Positions 48,136-57,300 of a DNA stretch of 64,000 nucleotides are shown piece after piece. Source of the stretch: Corynebacterium meitnerae (GTDB taxonomy: Bacteria > Actinomycetota > Actinomycetes > Mycobacteriales > Mycobacteriaceae). The stretch lies in assembly GCF_027570075.1 (NCBI RefSeq), contig NZ_JAKMUS010000006.1, forward strand, positions 62,001 through 126,000, given 5' to 3'. Below the pieces are notes generated by a model. That model worked only from the letters and a program-made list of their open reading frames with translations, searched no databases and had not been told where the DNA came from. Position 1 is the first letter of the stretch. Every line of letters starts with the position of its first letter. A program made the translations under genes and the position numbers.

Positions 48136-48356
48136 GTCCGACTTCAGAACCTTTCCTCGCGGATAGCGCCGAGAATCTCTTGTGTGCTGGTGGACAGCCG
48201 GATTCGATTCTCGGCGCCGAGTTTCAGTGGCCGCGACGCTGGGGTGTAGGCCAGCCGTGGTTGGTGGGTGTTCCCAAGTCCGCTCACCTGAGCGACGGGA
48301 CGACCGGGGTTTGCGGAAGGAAAGGTCATGGTCAAACACCTGCCTTGAAGTCGGAC
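48136..48356. repeat. Nested inverted repeats in a 260-bp gene-free stretch
   Basis: The outer arms GTCCGACTTCA (48136-48146) and TGAAGTCGGAC (48346-48356) enclose an inner pair, GCGCCGAGAATC (48166-48177) and GATTCTCGGCGC (48206-48217), all perfect. No convincing gene lies between 48127 and 48386. It could be a small non-autonomous element or a structured transcript. Confidence 0.6.
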
Positions 48357-48386
48357 GACAGCTCGGAGTGGTTGATAGCGAACGTG

Positions 48387-48553
48387 CTAAAGCTCGATAG
48401 CGGCGAGATCCCGGATGCGCTGCGTGATCTTCACATTGCCCTTGCCCTCACGGTCACGTTTCATAATCAGCTTCGCAGCAGCCACTTGACCTCTATTGAT
48501 CTTCGTATAAGTCGGAGCTGTTTCACGTGGGGATTTGTTTGTAGCGGTGTCCA

Positions 48554-48557
<4 letters not shown>
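48387..48557 (-). CDS. Small basic protein, unrecognised
   Basis: A 56-residue frame below usual length cut-offs: it begins MMDTATNKSPRETAPTYTKI and ends TQRIRDLAAIEL, with a basic middle (KLIMKRDREGKGNVKI). AAAGGAGG lies 5 nt before the first ATG and that ATG overlaps the stop of the upstream gene (ATGA), the usual sign of coupling. These two signals, rather than any homology, are why I call it a gene. It could bind nucleic acid. Confidence 0.6.
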
Positions 48558-50103
<1,546 letters not shown>

Positions 50104-50151
50104 AGGCCGTTAGAGTGGGGCGGACAACTATGTAGAAAGGACCGCCATCAC

Positions 50152-51240
50152 ATGGCTACTTCCACGTCACCCCGTAAGAGCTTTACGGACGAGCAGGGCA
50201 TTGAGCGTGCCCACCCGACCCAGAAAGATGAGGGGGTTGTGGCTGAGGTGAAGGAGAAGGCTCCGCCGATCGCTCACCTCCTGCGCATGAATGACCGGTT
50301 TGGTGCGGAGGGCGGCAACCAGTTTGCTGCCGGTATTACCTACTTTTCCGTGCTGTCGATCTTCCCGCTGACCATGTTGCTCTTCGCAGCAATGGGTTTT
50401 GTGTTGGCGGCCCGCCCGGATTTGTTGGAGCAGATCCAGGATCAGATCGCGCAGTCCGTCTCCGGTGACACCGGCGAGATGATCAACCAGCTCGTGGAAT
50501 CCGCGATTGCGCAGCGTGGTGCGGTTGCCGGTATCGGTTTGCTGACCACGCTGTGGTCCGGCCTCGGCTGGATGAACCACCTGCGCACCGGCATCAGCGC
50601 TATGTGGTCGCTGGATGCGAATGAGGGTGGCGGCAACTTCTTTACGAAGAAGCTGGCGGACCTCGTCGCACTCATCGGTCTGCTGGTGCTCCTCATCGTT
50701 GCCTTCGGCGTCACCGCAGTGGGCTCTTCTAGCTTGACGACGACTGCCATGGAGCACTTCGGTCTCGGTAATTTCCCCGGTGCCCGGTTCGTCGTGTTCC
50801 TGGTTGCGCTGATTGCCGGTATTGCAGCTAACTTCCTGGTCTTCTGGTGGATGATCGTGTTCATGCCGCGCACCAAGGTGCCGAAGAAGTCTGGCCTCAA
50901 GGGCGCCCTGCTGGGTGCTGTGATCTTCGAGCTGATTAAGCAGTTCTCCACCGTTATCGTTGGCTCTGCGACCGGTAACCCGGCTGGTGCCATCTTCGGT
51001 CCGATCATCTCCCTGATGGTCGTGCTCTACCTCGTCTGGCGCGTGGTGCTCTACGTCTCCGCGTGGACCGCCACCACCGAAGAGTCCCTGGAACTGGAAG
51101 AGCCGGAGATTCCGGAGCCAGCGGTGATCAACATTCGTGCCACTGCTGCGCAGCCGGGCAACACCGGCCGCAACATCGGTATCGGTGCAGCTATTGGCGC
51201 TGCTGGCGTCGCCGCGCTTTCGCTTTTGACGCGACGCTAA
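50152..51240 (+). CDS. YihY/BrkB-family membrane protein
   Basis: The 362-residue protein has a charged N-terminus, about six membrane helices (first GITYFSVLSIFPLTMLLFAAMGFVL, in parts) and the family segment WSGLGWMNHLRTGISAMW and FWWMIVFMPRTKVPKKSGLKGALLGAVIFE. The family was once called ribonuclease BN; envelope integrity is the current view. A last hydrophobic stretch at the C-terminus (NIGIGAAIGAAGVAALSLL) may be another helix. Its last 50 bp overlap the D-Ala-D-Ala carboxypeptidase gene. Confidence 0.88.
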   Translation: MATSTSPRKSFTDEQGIERAHPTQKDEGVVAEVKEKAPPIAHLLRMNDRFGAEGGNQFAAGITYFSVLSIFPLTMLLFAAMGFVLAARPDLLEQIQDQIAQSVSGDTGEMINQLVESAIAQRGAVAGIGLLTTLWSGLGWMNHLRTGISAMWSLDANEGGGNFFTKKLADLVALIGLLVLLIVAFGVTAVGSSSLTTTAMEHFGLGNFPGARFVVFLVALIAGIAANFLVFWWMIVFMPRTKVPKKSGLKGALLGAVIFELIKQFSTVIVGSATGNPAGAIFGPIISLMVVLYLVWRVVLYVSAWTATTEESLELEEPEIPEPAVINIRATAAQPGNTGRNIGIGAAIGAAGVAALSLLTRR

Positions 51241-52483
51241 GCCACGTTCCCACGCCCGCCAGGGCGATCACCGCGGCCAAAACCGCGATGCCTTCCCACG
51301 GCAGCGAATCACCATCGCTGGCCGTGGGTTTTTCGTTGGGGGAGGGGGTTGGGGTGGGGTCGGCGGTGGCGTCGATAAGCGATGCGACTGCCTGTGAACG
51401 TGGGACCGTGTACCCCTCGTGAATGAGTTGTTGAGCTTGCTCCCACGCGCGGGCGCGATCGACGGTGGTGTCGAGCACGATGGACATGATGCGGCGGCCG
51501 TCGCGGTCGAGCGCGCCGACGAACGTGTGCTTCGCGTCATCCGTGAAGCCCGTCTTGCCGCCGATGCCACCCGGATCATTGAGGTAGAGCTTGTTGTCGT
51601 TGTAGACCTCAAACCCCTCGTATTTCGTGCCATCCGCCGTGGTGTAGCCGGGGAAGGGGTAGGACTCGGTGGAGATGATCTTGGTGAACACCGGGTTCGC
51701 ATACGCCGCGCGATACGCCAGGCCCATATCCCACGCGGAGGTGGACATCCCCGGCGCGTCCAAGCCCGAGTAACTAGCGGCGCGCGTGTCCTTCATGCCC
51801 AGGTCAGCGGCCTTTGCGTTGACCTTCTTCAGGGCCTTCTCGTCCCCGCCGAGAGCCTGCGCGAGTGCGTGCGCCGCATCATTGCCGGACACCATCAGCA
51901 GGCCGTGCAGCAGGTCATCGACGGTGTACTCGCCGCCACCGCCCAGGCCCACCGCGGAGCCCTCCTGACCTGCGGATTCATCGCTGACCGTGACCTTCTT
52001 GTCCAACGGCAGCTCCTCGATGACCACCAGCGCGAGCAGTGCCTTGATGATGGACGCCGGGCGGTACCGCCCGTGCGGATCCTTCATCGCGATGACATCT
52101 CCCGTATCGATGTCCGCCACCAACCACGCCGTAGCCAGCACGTCATCGCTGACCGTGAAGCCATCCGGGGCGATGACGCCGCACGGCCCGTCATAGGTCA
52201 CCGGCAGCGGTGTGGGCGTCGGTGAGCCCGGCGCAATGCGTTCCGACGTACTCACCGCCTCCGGCGGCCACGTCGCCTGCGGGCAGCCGTCCGTGTTCGG
52301 GGCGTGCTCGCGCGGGGCGGGCGTGATCACGGTGTCGGTGGGGTCGGTGGGATCGGTGTCTGCTGTGGCGATGGGTGTGGCGAGTGGCGCGGCGAGTAGG
52401 CCTGGCAGAGCCGCGGCGATGACGGCTGTTTTCAGGCGGGCGCTATGGGCCTTGCTATGGGCAGGAAAATCACGGGAAAACAT
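51191..52483 (-). CDS. dacB: D-alanyl-D-alanine carboxypeptidase (S11 family, DacB/PBP5 type)
   Basis: It trims pentapeptides in peptidoglycan. A signal peptide (LKTAVIAAALPGLLAAPLATPI) exports it; SxxK is in YRPASIIKAL, SxN in MVSGNDAAHAL and KTG in GIGGKTGFTDDAKH. The C-terminus has a Pro/Thr linker and a final helix (VLAAVIALAGVGTWLSV) with a basic end, a C-terminal membrane anchor. Length is 430 residues. The overlap of 50 bp with the preceding gene covers that anchor's tail. Confidence 0.92.
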   Translation of the reverse strand: MFSRDFPAHSKAHSARLKTAVIAAALPGLLAAPLATPIATADTDPTDPTDTVITPAPREHAPNTDGCPQATWPPEAVSTSERIAPGSPTPTPLPVTYDGPCGVIAPDGFTVSDDVLATAWLVADIDTGDVIAMKDPHGRYRPASIIKALLALVVIEELPLDKKVTVSDESAGQEGSAVGLGGGGEYTVDDLLHGLLMVSGNDAAHALAQALGGDEKALKKVNAKAADLGMKDTRAASYSGLDAPGMSTSAWDMGLAYRAAYANPVFTKIISTESYPFPGYTTADGTKYEGFEVYNDNKLYLNDPGGIGGKTGFTDDAKHTFVGALDRDGRRIMSIVLDTTVDRARAWEQAQQLIHEGYTVPRSQAVASLIDATADPTPTPSPNEKPTASDGDSLPWEGIAVLAAVIALAGVGTWLSVASKAKARRRQQRQ

Positions 52484-52535
52484 TGTTGAGACAGTCTAGA
52501 CCCGGTTGGCAGGTGGTCCTTTGTGGCGCGCCCGG

Positions 52536-52554
52536 ATAGCTAAGCCTCACCTCA
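52536..52554. promoter_or_regulatory. DtxR-like iron box upstream of the VIT transporter
   Basis: ATAGCTAAGCCTCACCTCA matches the DtxR consensus TTAGGTTAGCCTAACCTAA at 14 of 19 positions. About 30 bp further on AGTTAG and CTAACT form another short inverted repeat around 52575-52590. The gene downstream is of an iron/manganese-handling family, which supports iron control. Confidence 0.55.
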
Positions 52555-52631
52555 AAAATGCCCTCTGACCTGCAGTTAGTTAGTGCTAACTTGCTTGCGA
52601 GGGTGGATTGAATTGGCGTAGATATGGAGTC

Positions 52632-53390
52632 ATGAGCGAAAAGGAATCCCAGAGCCCATCCTCGGCTAGCAGCGTGCTGCCTGAGCACTACCCGGAAGTC
52701 GAAGTAGAAACCCACGGCATGGGCGAGAAACTCAACCGCCTGCGTGCCGCTGTGCTGGGTGCCAACGATGGCATCGTGTCCACCGCGGCTGTCGTGGTGG
52801 GTGTCGCGGGTGCGACTAACTCGCTACGGGAGATCGCCACGGCTGGTGTCGCTGCCCTCGTTGGTGGTGCCGTCTCGATGGCGCTTGGCGAGTACGTATC
52901 CGTCTCCTCCCAACGCGACGCCGAAGAAGCCGCCATTGAAACCGAACGTGGGCTGCACGACGTCGACCCAGAGGCGGAACTCAACCACCTCGTCCAGGCG
53001 TACAAGAACTCCGGCCTGAGCGAAGAGACCGCCATTGCTGTTGCCCGCGAGCGCACGCGGATTGATCCGCTCGGCGCCCACCTGGAGATCCACTACGGCA
53101 TTGACCAGGAAGACCTGGTCAACCCGTGGTCCGCCGCGACCGCCTCCTTCATCTCCTTCTTCCTGGGTGCGCTGCTGCCGTTGGTTGCTGTGCTTCTCGC
53201 CCCGGAGATGGCGCGAGTGGTGGTCACGGTGGTGGTCACCCTCATCGCACTGGCTATCACCGGTGCGATCTCCGCCAAGCTCGGCGGGGCGAAGCCAGCC
53301 AAGGCCGTGGTCCGACTGGTCGTCGGTGGTGGCCTGGCCCTGGCGGTTACCTACCTCGTGGGTACGTTGCTGGGCACTGGGATGGCTTAA
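52632..53390 (+). CDS. VIT1/CCC1-family iron/manganese transporter
   Basis: The 252-residue protein has the family helices: LRAAVLGANDGIVSTAAVVVGVAGA, GAVSMALGEYVSVSSQRD, then a cytoplasmic acidic helical region (DVDPEAELNHLVQAYKNSGLS), then WSAATASFISFFLGALLPL and two more helices. Members export or sequester Fe2+/Mn2+. I start at ATG 52632 (MSEKESQSPSSASS). It lies behind a DtxR-like box and ahead of a hairpin-rich spacer. Confidence 0.9.
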   Translation: MSEKESQSPSSASSVLPEHYPEVEVETHGMGEKLNRLRAAVLGANDGIVSTAAVVVGVAGATNSLREIATAGVAALVGGAVSMALGEYVSVSSQRDAEEAAIETERGLHDVDPEAELNHLVQAYKNSGLSEETAIAVARERTRIDPLGAHLEIHYGIDQEDLVNPWSAATASFISFFLGALLPLVAVLLAPEMARVVVTVVVTLIALAITGAISAKLGGAKPAKAVVRLVVGGGLALAVTYLVGTLLGTGMA

Positions 53391-53423
53391 ATCCGGCTTA
53401 GGGGCCTGCGCGACAACGAGGAC

Positions 53424-53531
53424 GTGCTACTGACTTTCAAAAGTTGGTAGCACTCCTGGTGTTTTAGAGGGGGTTTGCACGATTTTTGAAAATGGTGCAC
53501 AGAAGGGGGCCCGAAACCCTGACGCGGCCCC
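53424..53531. terminator. Cluster of hairpins between convergent genes
   Basis: GTGCTAC (53424-53430) pairs with GTAGCAC (53447-53453), with ACTT and AAGT continuing the stem inside. Two weaker ones follow: TGCAC with GTGCA near 53476-53500, and GGGGCC (53506-53511) with GGCCCC (53526-53531). They fill the 152-bp gap between the VIT gene and the opposing 412-residue gene and probably end both transcripts. Little T-tract is present. Confidence 0.5.
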
Positions 53532-53542
53532 AAACGAACCGA

Positions 53543-54781
53543 CTAGAACTTCGAGAAACGCTTGACCAGAATCTCTTCGAGGCTCTTCCAGCCCTCGGCC
53601 TTATCGGTGAACGGGGCGGATGGCACGTAGCCGGCGGCCTCGGTGGAGCCGAGCATGTAGGCGAGGTAGTCCTGCATGCGGGGGTTGGCCAGGAGGAAGG
53701 AGTTCAACGAGTCATCGTTGGCCCAGTCGGCGGCATCGGCCATGAGCTCGTAGGCCTTGGCCATCTGCTTGGTGTCCACGGCGTCAACGCCCTTATCGAT
53801 GTCAGCGGCGATGCCGTTGAAGGAGTAGGAGTTGTCCGGGTGGACGGTGACCTCGAGTTCACCGGCATTGGCCAGGTGCATGATGTCGGGCCAGGTGGAA
53901 ACGGAGGCGAGGTCGTGGTCGTCATTGTCCACGATCCAGCGGGCCATGTGCTTGGCGGTGGGGAAGGTGAAGATTTCGCCGTACTTGCCCAGGAAGACCG
54001 GGGCGCCACCGACGTAGGTGCGCATGGTGTACACACCCTTGCCTTGGACGGTGATCTTGACCGGGTCGATGCCAGCCTCAGCCCAGGCGGAGATGTCGTA
54101 GGGGTCGGCGGCGGCGCGGGCAGCTTCGGCTTCCTTTTCGGCAGCGGCGCGGGCTTCGTCGCGGGCGGCGGTGGCAGCAGCAATGGAGTCCGCAGCGGCG
54201 CTCACACGGGCGGAGTCGAGTTCGGAGTCAGCGACGACGCGCACGGATTCGTCGAGGGAGTGCACCACGGTTTCCCAGTTGGTCAGCACGGTGCGGCCGA
54301 CACCGGACCATTCGGACAGGCCGTTGTCGCCGGCGTAGTGCTCGTGGCCACGGTTGATGTTGCCCAGGATGGAGTGGGATGCGAAGAAGATCTGTGCGTC
54401 GCTGGCGCCGGCAACCTCAGCGAGGGAGCGGGCCAGCTGGAAGCCACGCGCGACGGCGGAGACGTTCTCGTGGCTGGGGCGTCCGGCGAGGTAGGAGGGC
54501 AGGCCGATGATGTCGTAATCATTCTTTTCACCGGGCACGACGCGGTCGTCGCCGCCGGCCTGGAAGGCTTGCCACTTCGGGTGGTCGGTGAGGTCATGGT
54601 CGGTGTGGTCCTCGAGGTAGACCAGCAGGGCCTCGGGGCTGTTGAACACCAGGACGTCGTCCTTATCGCCGAGGAAGGCTTGCCATTCGGTGCCACCTTG
54701 GCGCCAGGTGGGGGCCCACAGGGTGTAGAAGTCGCCCTCGGTCAAGGAGATTTTCACCGGGAGAATTGCGCGCGTACTCAT
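53543..54781 (-). CDS. Conserved hypothetical protein with internally repeated domain
   Basis: The 412-residue soluble protein carries two related modules: residues about 15-65 (TLWAPTWRQGGTEWQAFLGD, then VFNSPEALLVYLEDHTDHDL) and about 255-305 (TMRTYVGGAPVFLGKYGEI, then FTFPTAKHMARWIVDNDDHDL). Between them is a helical Ala/Glu-rich linker (AAATAARDEARAAAEKEAEA), likely a coiled coil. No signal peptide is seen. I know it only as a conserved corynebacterial type, without a function. Confidence 0.75.
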   Translation of the reverse strand: MSTRAILPVKISLTEGDFYTLWAPTWRQGGTEWQAFLGDKDDVLVFNSPEALLVYLEDHTDHDLTDHPKWQAFQAGGDDRVVPGEKNDYDIIGLPSYLAGRPSHENVSAVARGFQLARSLAEVAGASDAQIFFASHSILGNINRGHEHYAGDNGLSEWSGVGRTVLTNWETVVHSLDESVRVVADSELDSARVSAAADSIAAATAARDEARAAAEKEAEAARAAADPYDISAWAEAGIDPVKITVQGKGVYTMRTYVGGAPVFLGKYGEIFTFPTAKHMARWIVDNDDHDLASVSTWPDIMHLANAGELEVTVHPDNSYSFNGIAADIDKGVDAVDTKQMAKAYELMADAADWANDDSLNSFLLANPRMQDYLAYMLGSTEAAGYVPSAPFTDKAEGWKSLEEILVKRFSKF

Positions 54782-54820
54782 GTGCAGCCACTTTACTCAA
54801 TGGGGACATGATTCCGTGCG

Positions 54821-55732
54821 CTACCCCGTTGGTCGCCAGAAGCCTTTGAAGGGCATGCCGATGTTGTTGGTGCGCACGGGGTTCATTTGGACGGGTGTGC
54901 CGGCCTCAATCATCTGCCCGTCACCGGCGTACATGGCTACGTGTCCGGACCAGACGACGAGGTCACCGGGTTGGAGTTCGTCGTAGCTGACTTGCCGCCC
55001 GACGGCTTGGTTTTCAGCGGTGCGCGGGATGTCCAAGCCGGCTTGTTTGTACGCCCAGGAGGTCAGCCCGGAACAGTCGAAGCCGCCGGGCGCACTGCCA
55101 CCCCACACGTAGGGGGTTCCCAGTTGGGATTTCGCGGCTTCCACGGCTGCGCGCCCCACGGCGTTACCGCCTTCTTGCTTATCGACGCTCCCCGGCACCC
55201 CACCATCAACCCCCTCCACTCCCGCGAGCTGCCGCAGTTCCGATTCGGCGGCGTAGGCCGCAGGTGCGGGGATGAGCTTTTCCCGGGCTGCGGCTGCGGT
55301 GACGAGTTCGGTCAAACGGGACACAAGCGGGCGTAGCTCGTTTTCTAGCTGGCCAAGGCGTTTGGTCACGGCGATGAAGGCTTCACTGGCAAGGTCGACC
55401 AAGCGCGCCATGATGCCGATGGCGCCCGGCCCTGCGAACAAAGCGGGCACGAGTGCGGCGGCTTGGGCGAGGAAGCGTTGGCCAATGGCAAGGATATCGA
55501 GGCCGGCGGCGTGGATGAGGGGAGCGGCTTGGTGGAGGGTGTCGGTGAGGGTGGTGCGATCGTCGAGAAGCGATTGGGCTGCGCGAAGCACACGCTGAGG
55601 GTCGGCGCTGACAGTGGCGGCGAGCGGCGCGACCGTGCGGAAATCCGGCAGTGGCGGGACGGTGACCTGGGGAAGTGGGGCGGGGACGGCGCGCGCGATG
55701 GTGGCGACGACGGAGCCGAGATCGAAGGTCAT
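54821..55732 (-). CDS. NlpC/P60 peptidoglycan hydrolase with long helical N-terminus and no signal peptide
   Basis: The C-terminal 115 residues are an NlpC/P60 domain: GTPYVWGGSAPGGFDCSGLT with the catalytic cysteine, SGHVAMYAG with the histidine, and the family end. The N-terminal 180 residues are helical (LVDLASEAFIAVTKRLGQLE, ELRPLVSRLTELVTAAA) and lack a Sec or Tat signal. A cytoplasmic peptidoglycan hydrolase makes no sense, so a non-Sec route such as type VII is likely. It overlaps the upstream small ESX-like gene by 4 bp. Confidence 0.85.
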   Translation of the reverse strand: MTFDLGSVVATIARAVPAPLPQVTVPPLPDFRTVAPLAATVSADPQRVLRAAQSLLDDRTTLTDTLHQAAPLIHAAGLDILAIGQRFLAQAAALVPALFAGPGAIGIMARLVDLASEAFIAVTKRLGQLENELRPLVSRLTELVTAAAAREKLIPAPAAYAAESELRQLAGVEGVDGGVPGSVDKQEGGNAVGRAAVEAAKSQLGTPYVWGGSAPGGFDCSGLTSWAYKQAGLDIPRTAENQAVGRQVSYDELQPGDLVVWSGHVAMYAGDGQMIEAGTPVQMNPVRTNNIGMPFKGFWRPTG

Positions 55733-56025
55733 GGCGCAACCCCCTCGAAGACGCGGGCGGTGGAGGTGTCCACGCGCAGAGCTCCCGTGGTGAAGGCCTC
55801 CATGTTGGCGGCAGTGCGGTGGGCCTCGCGCGCGAGCAGATCCGTGTGCTCATTGATCGCAGCAACCGCGGCGTGGACTGCTGCGCTGAGCGCGGCAACG
55901 GGGCCTGCCTCCGGCAAGGATGGGAGAGCGATGGGTTGAGTCGCGGCTGCGTCCTCGCGCAGGTTCGCGATGTGGTCGGTAATGGTGTGAACGTCAAAGA
56001 AAAGATCAGAATGTGAAGTGCTCAT
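55729..56025 (-). CDS. Small ESX/WXG100-like protein
   Basis: A 98-residue, mostly helical protein: DVHTITDHIANLREDAAAT, then a Pro break, then AALSAAVHAAVAAINEHTDLL and AHRTAANMEAFT. Two helices around a turn and about 100 residues fit ESX-like proteins, though the WXG motif itself is absent. The gene starts 3 nt after the proposed SigM-like promoter and overlaps the NlpC/P60 gene, as in loci where an ESX partner and an effector are made together. No ESX secretion genes are in the window. Confidence 0.7.
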   Translation of the reverse strand: MSTSHSDLFFDVHTITDHIANLREDAAATQPIALPSLPEAGPVAALSAAVHAAVAAINEHTDLLAREAHRTAANMEAFTTGALRVDTSTARVFEGVAP

Positions 56026-56028
56026 ACT

Positions 56029-56065
56029 TACTTTGACTGCCTTAACCCCCCGATCGGTTCCATCA
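56029..56065 (-). promoter_or_regulatory. SigM-like ECF promoter of the ESX-like/NlpC operon
   Basis: On the - strand GGAACC, 16 nt (containing GGGGGGTTAAGG), then CAGTCA precede the ATG at 56025 by only a few bases, so the message would be leaderless. Mycobacterial SigM uses GGAAC with CGTC-type -10 elements and controls esx genes. A 32-of-37 copy is at 10234-10270. On the other strand the same gap carries the upp promoter (TAGCAT, 56084-56089). Confidence 0.6.
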
Positions 56066-56096
56066 GATTTGAAAATTTCTGGTTAGCATTGTGTTC

Positions 56097-56732
56097 ATGC
56101 AGATCACAGTCATCGAACACCCGCTGGCAATTTCTCGTCTCACCCGCCTGCGTGACAAACGCACGAGCAATTCCAGCTTCCGCGCAGCCCTGTCTGATTT
56201 GGGCTCCATGCTCATCTACGAAGCATCCCGGGACCTGGAAACCGAGACCTTTGATTGTGAGACCCCGGTGGGTACCGCAACCGGCGTGCGCCTGAAGCAG
56301 CCACCGATCATCGTGCCTATCATCCGCGCCGGGCTCGGCCTGGTGGATCCGTCCCTGGCCATGATCCCGGACGCGCAGGTGGGCTTCATCGGCCTGGCGC
56401 GCGATGAGGAGACCCACGAGCCGGTGCCGTACCTGGAGGCCCTGCCGGAGGATCTGTCCGGCCAGCCGGTGTTCCTGGTTGACCCGATGCTGGCTACCGG
56501 CGGATCGCTGGTCCACGCGATTGAGCTGCTCACTGCCCGTGGTGCGGATGACATCACCGTGGTCACCGTCGTGTGTGCGCAGGAAGGTGTGGACCGGATT
56601 GCGGCGCTGGATGCACCGCTGCGCCTGGTCACCGCCACCATTGACCCGAGCTTGAACGAGGACGCCTACATCGTCCCGGGCCTGGGCGATGCGGGGGATC
56701 GCCTGTACGGTCCGCGCAATATTCACCTGTAG
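56097..56732 (+). CDS. upp: Uracil phosphoribosyltransferase
   Basis: It salvages uracil to UMP with PRPP. The PRPP loop is [21 protein letters not shown], preceded by [35 protein letters not shown] at the end binds uracil. ATG 56097 gives [20 protein letters not shown] and 211 residues; TAGCAT lies 7 nt upstream, suggesting a leaderless start. Confidence 0.95.
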   Translation: MQITVIEHPLAISRLTRLRDKRTSNSSFRAALSDLGSMLIYEASRDLETETFDCETPVGTATGVRLKQPPIIVPIIRAGLGLVDPSLAMIPDAQVGFIGLARDEETHEPVPYLEALPEDLSGQPVFLVDPMLATGGSLVHAIELLTARGADDITVVTVVCAQEGVDRIAALDAPLRLVTATIDPSLNEDAYIVPGLGDAGDRLYGPRNIHL

Positions 56733-56750
56733 CGACTTTGCTGTAGACAC

Positions 56751-56781
56751 CCCTGCGCGGCTGCGCTAGTCTCGCAGGGGA
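56751..56781. promoter_or_regulatory. Inverted repeat between upp and the XRE gene
   Basis: CCCCTGCG (56751-56758) and CGCAGGGG (56774-56781) are perfect arms with a 15-nt loop. Without a T-tract it may be a weak upp terminator or an operator just upstream of the XRE gene promoter (TATCT near 56786). Confidence 0.5.
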
Positions 56782-56829
56782 AACTATCTACCGTTGCTTC
56801 CGGGGGGAAGCGCACAGTTGGGGGGTGTC

Positions 56830-57234
56830 ATGAGCGAATCAATCGACCCGTACGTGGAGCGAGCCAGCGGGCGCGAAAGTTTTGACGAGGCAGTCGGCGA
56901 TGCACGCTGGGCCAGTCTCGGGTTTTCCATGTCGGAGCGGCTCCGCGCGATCCGGGAATTGCGGGGGCTGAGCCAGAAGCGTCTGGCTACGGTGGCGGGG
57001 CTGTCGCGCACCGTTGTGTCCAATCTAGAGCGCAACCAGCACACCGGTTCGCGGTCCTCGGATCCCACGTTGTCCACGGTGTATCGCCTGGCCTACGCCC
57101 TGCGCGTGCCGCCAGCGATGTTGCTGCCTGGCGTGGTGGATGAGCTGGGAGATGTCTGCTGGGAGCGCTTCGAACCAGTGTCGTTGGTGGAGATGCTCAA
57201 CCTGGCGGAGGAGTCTGCTCTGCGCCCCGACTAA
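56830..57234 (+). CDS. XRE-family transcriptional regulator
   Basis: The 134-residue protein has a central helix-turn-helix: LRAIRELRGLSQKRLATVAG, then SRTVVSNLERNQ and STVYRLAYALRVPPAMLLPG. The N-terminal 35 residues are acidic. I start at ATG 56830 (MSESIDPYVERASG); the frame to 56794 lacks support. It is followed by an amidohydrolase gene with an inverted repeat between them, so it may control that gene and itself. Confidence 0.88.
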   Translation: MSESIDPYVERASGRESFDEAVGDARWASLGFSMSERLRAIRELRGLSQKRLATVAGLSRTVVSNLERNQHTGSRSSDPTLSTVYRLAYALRVPPAMLLPGVVDELGDVCWERFEPVSLVEMLNLAEESALRPD

Positions 57235-57262
57235 CTGTACAGCTTTGTCTAGTAGTACAGTT
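57233..57262. promoter_or_regulatory. Inverted repeat before the amidohydrolase, candidate XRE operator
   Basis: AACTGTAC (57233-57240) and GTACAGTT (57255-57262) are perfect arms with a 14-nt spacer. The repeat starts in the XRE stop codon and lies 38 bp before the amidohydrolase start. Confidence 0.5.
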
Positions 57263-57300
57263 TCACCCGTAATCGTTGGCGCCGAGAAGGGGAGTGTGCT

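Noticed and set aside
48166-48217. A tRNA-like look (GGATTCGATTC near a stem)
   Set aside because: The T-arm does not pair, there is no anticodon or D arm, and the stem is a simple 12-bp inverted repeat with a 28-nt loop.
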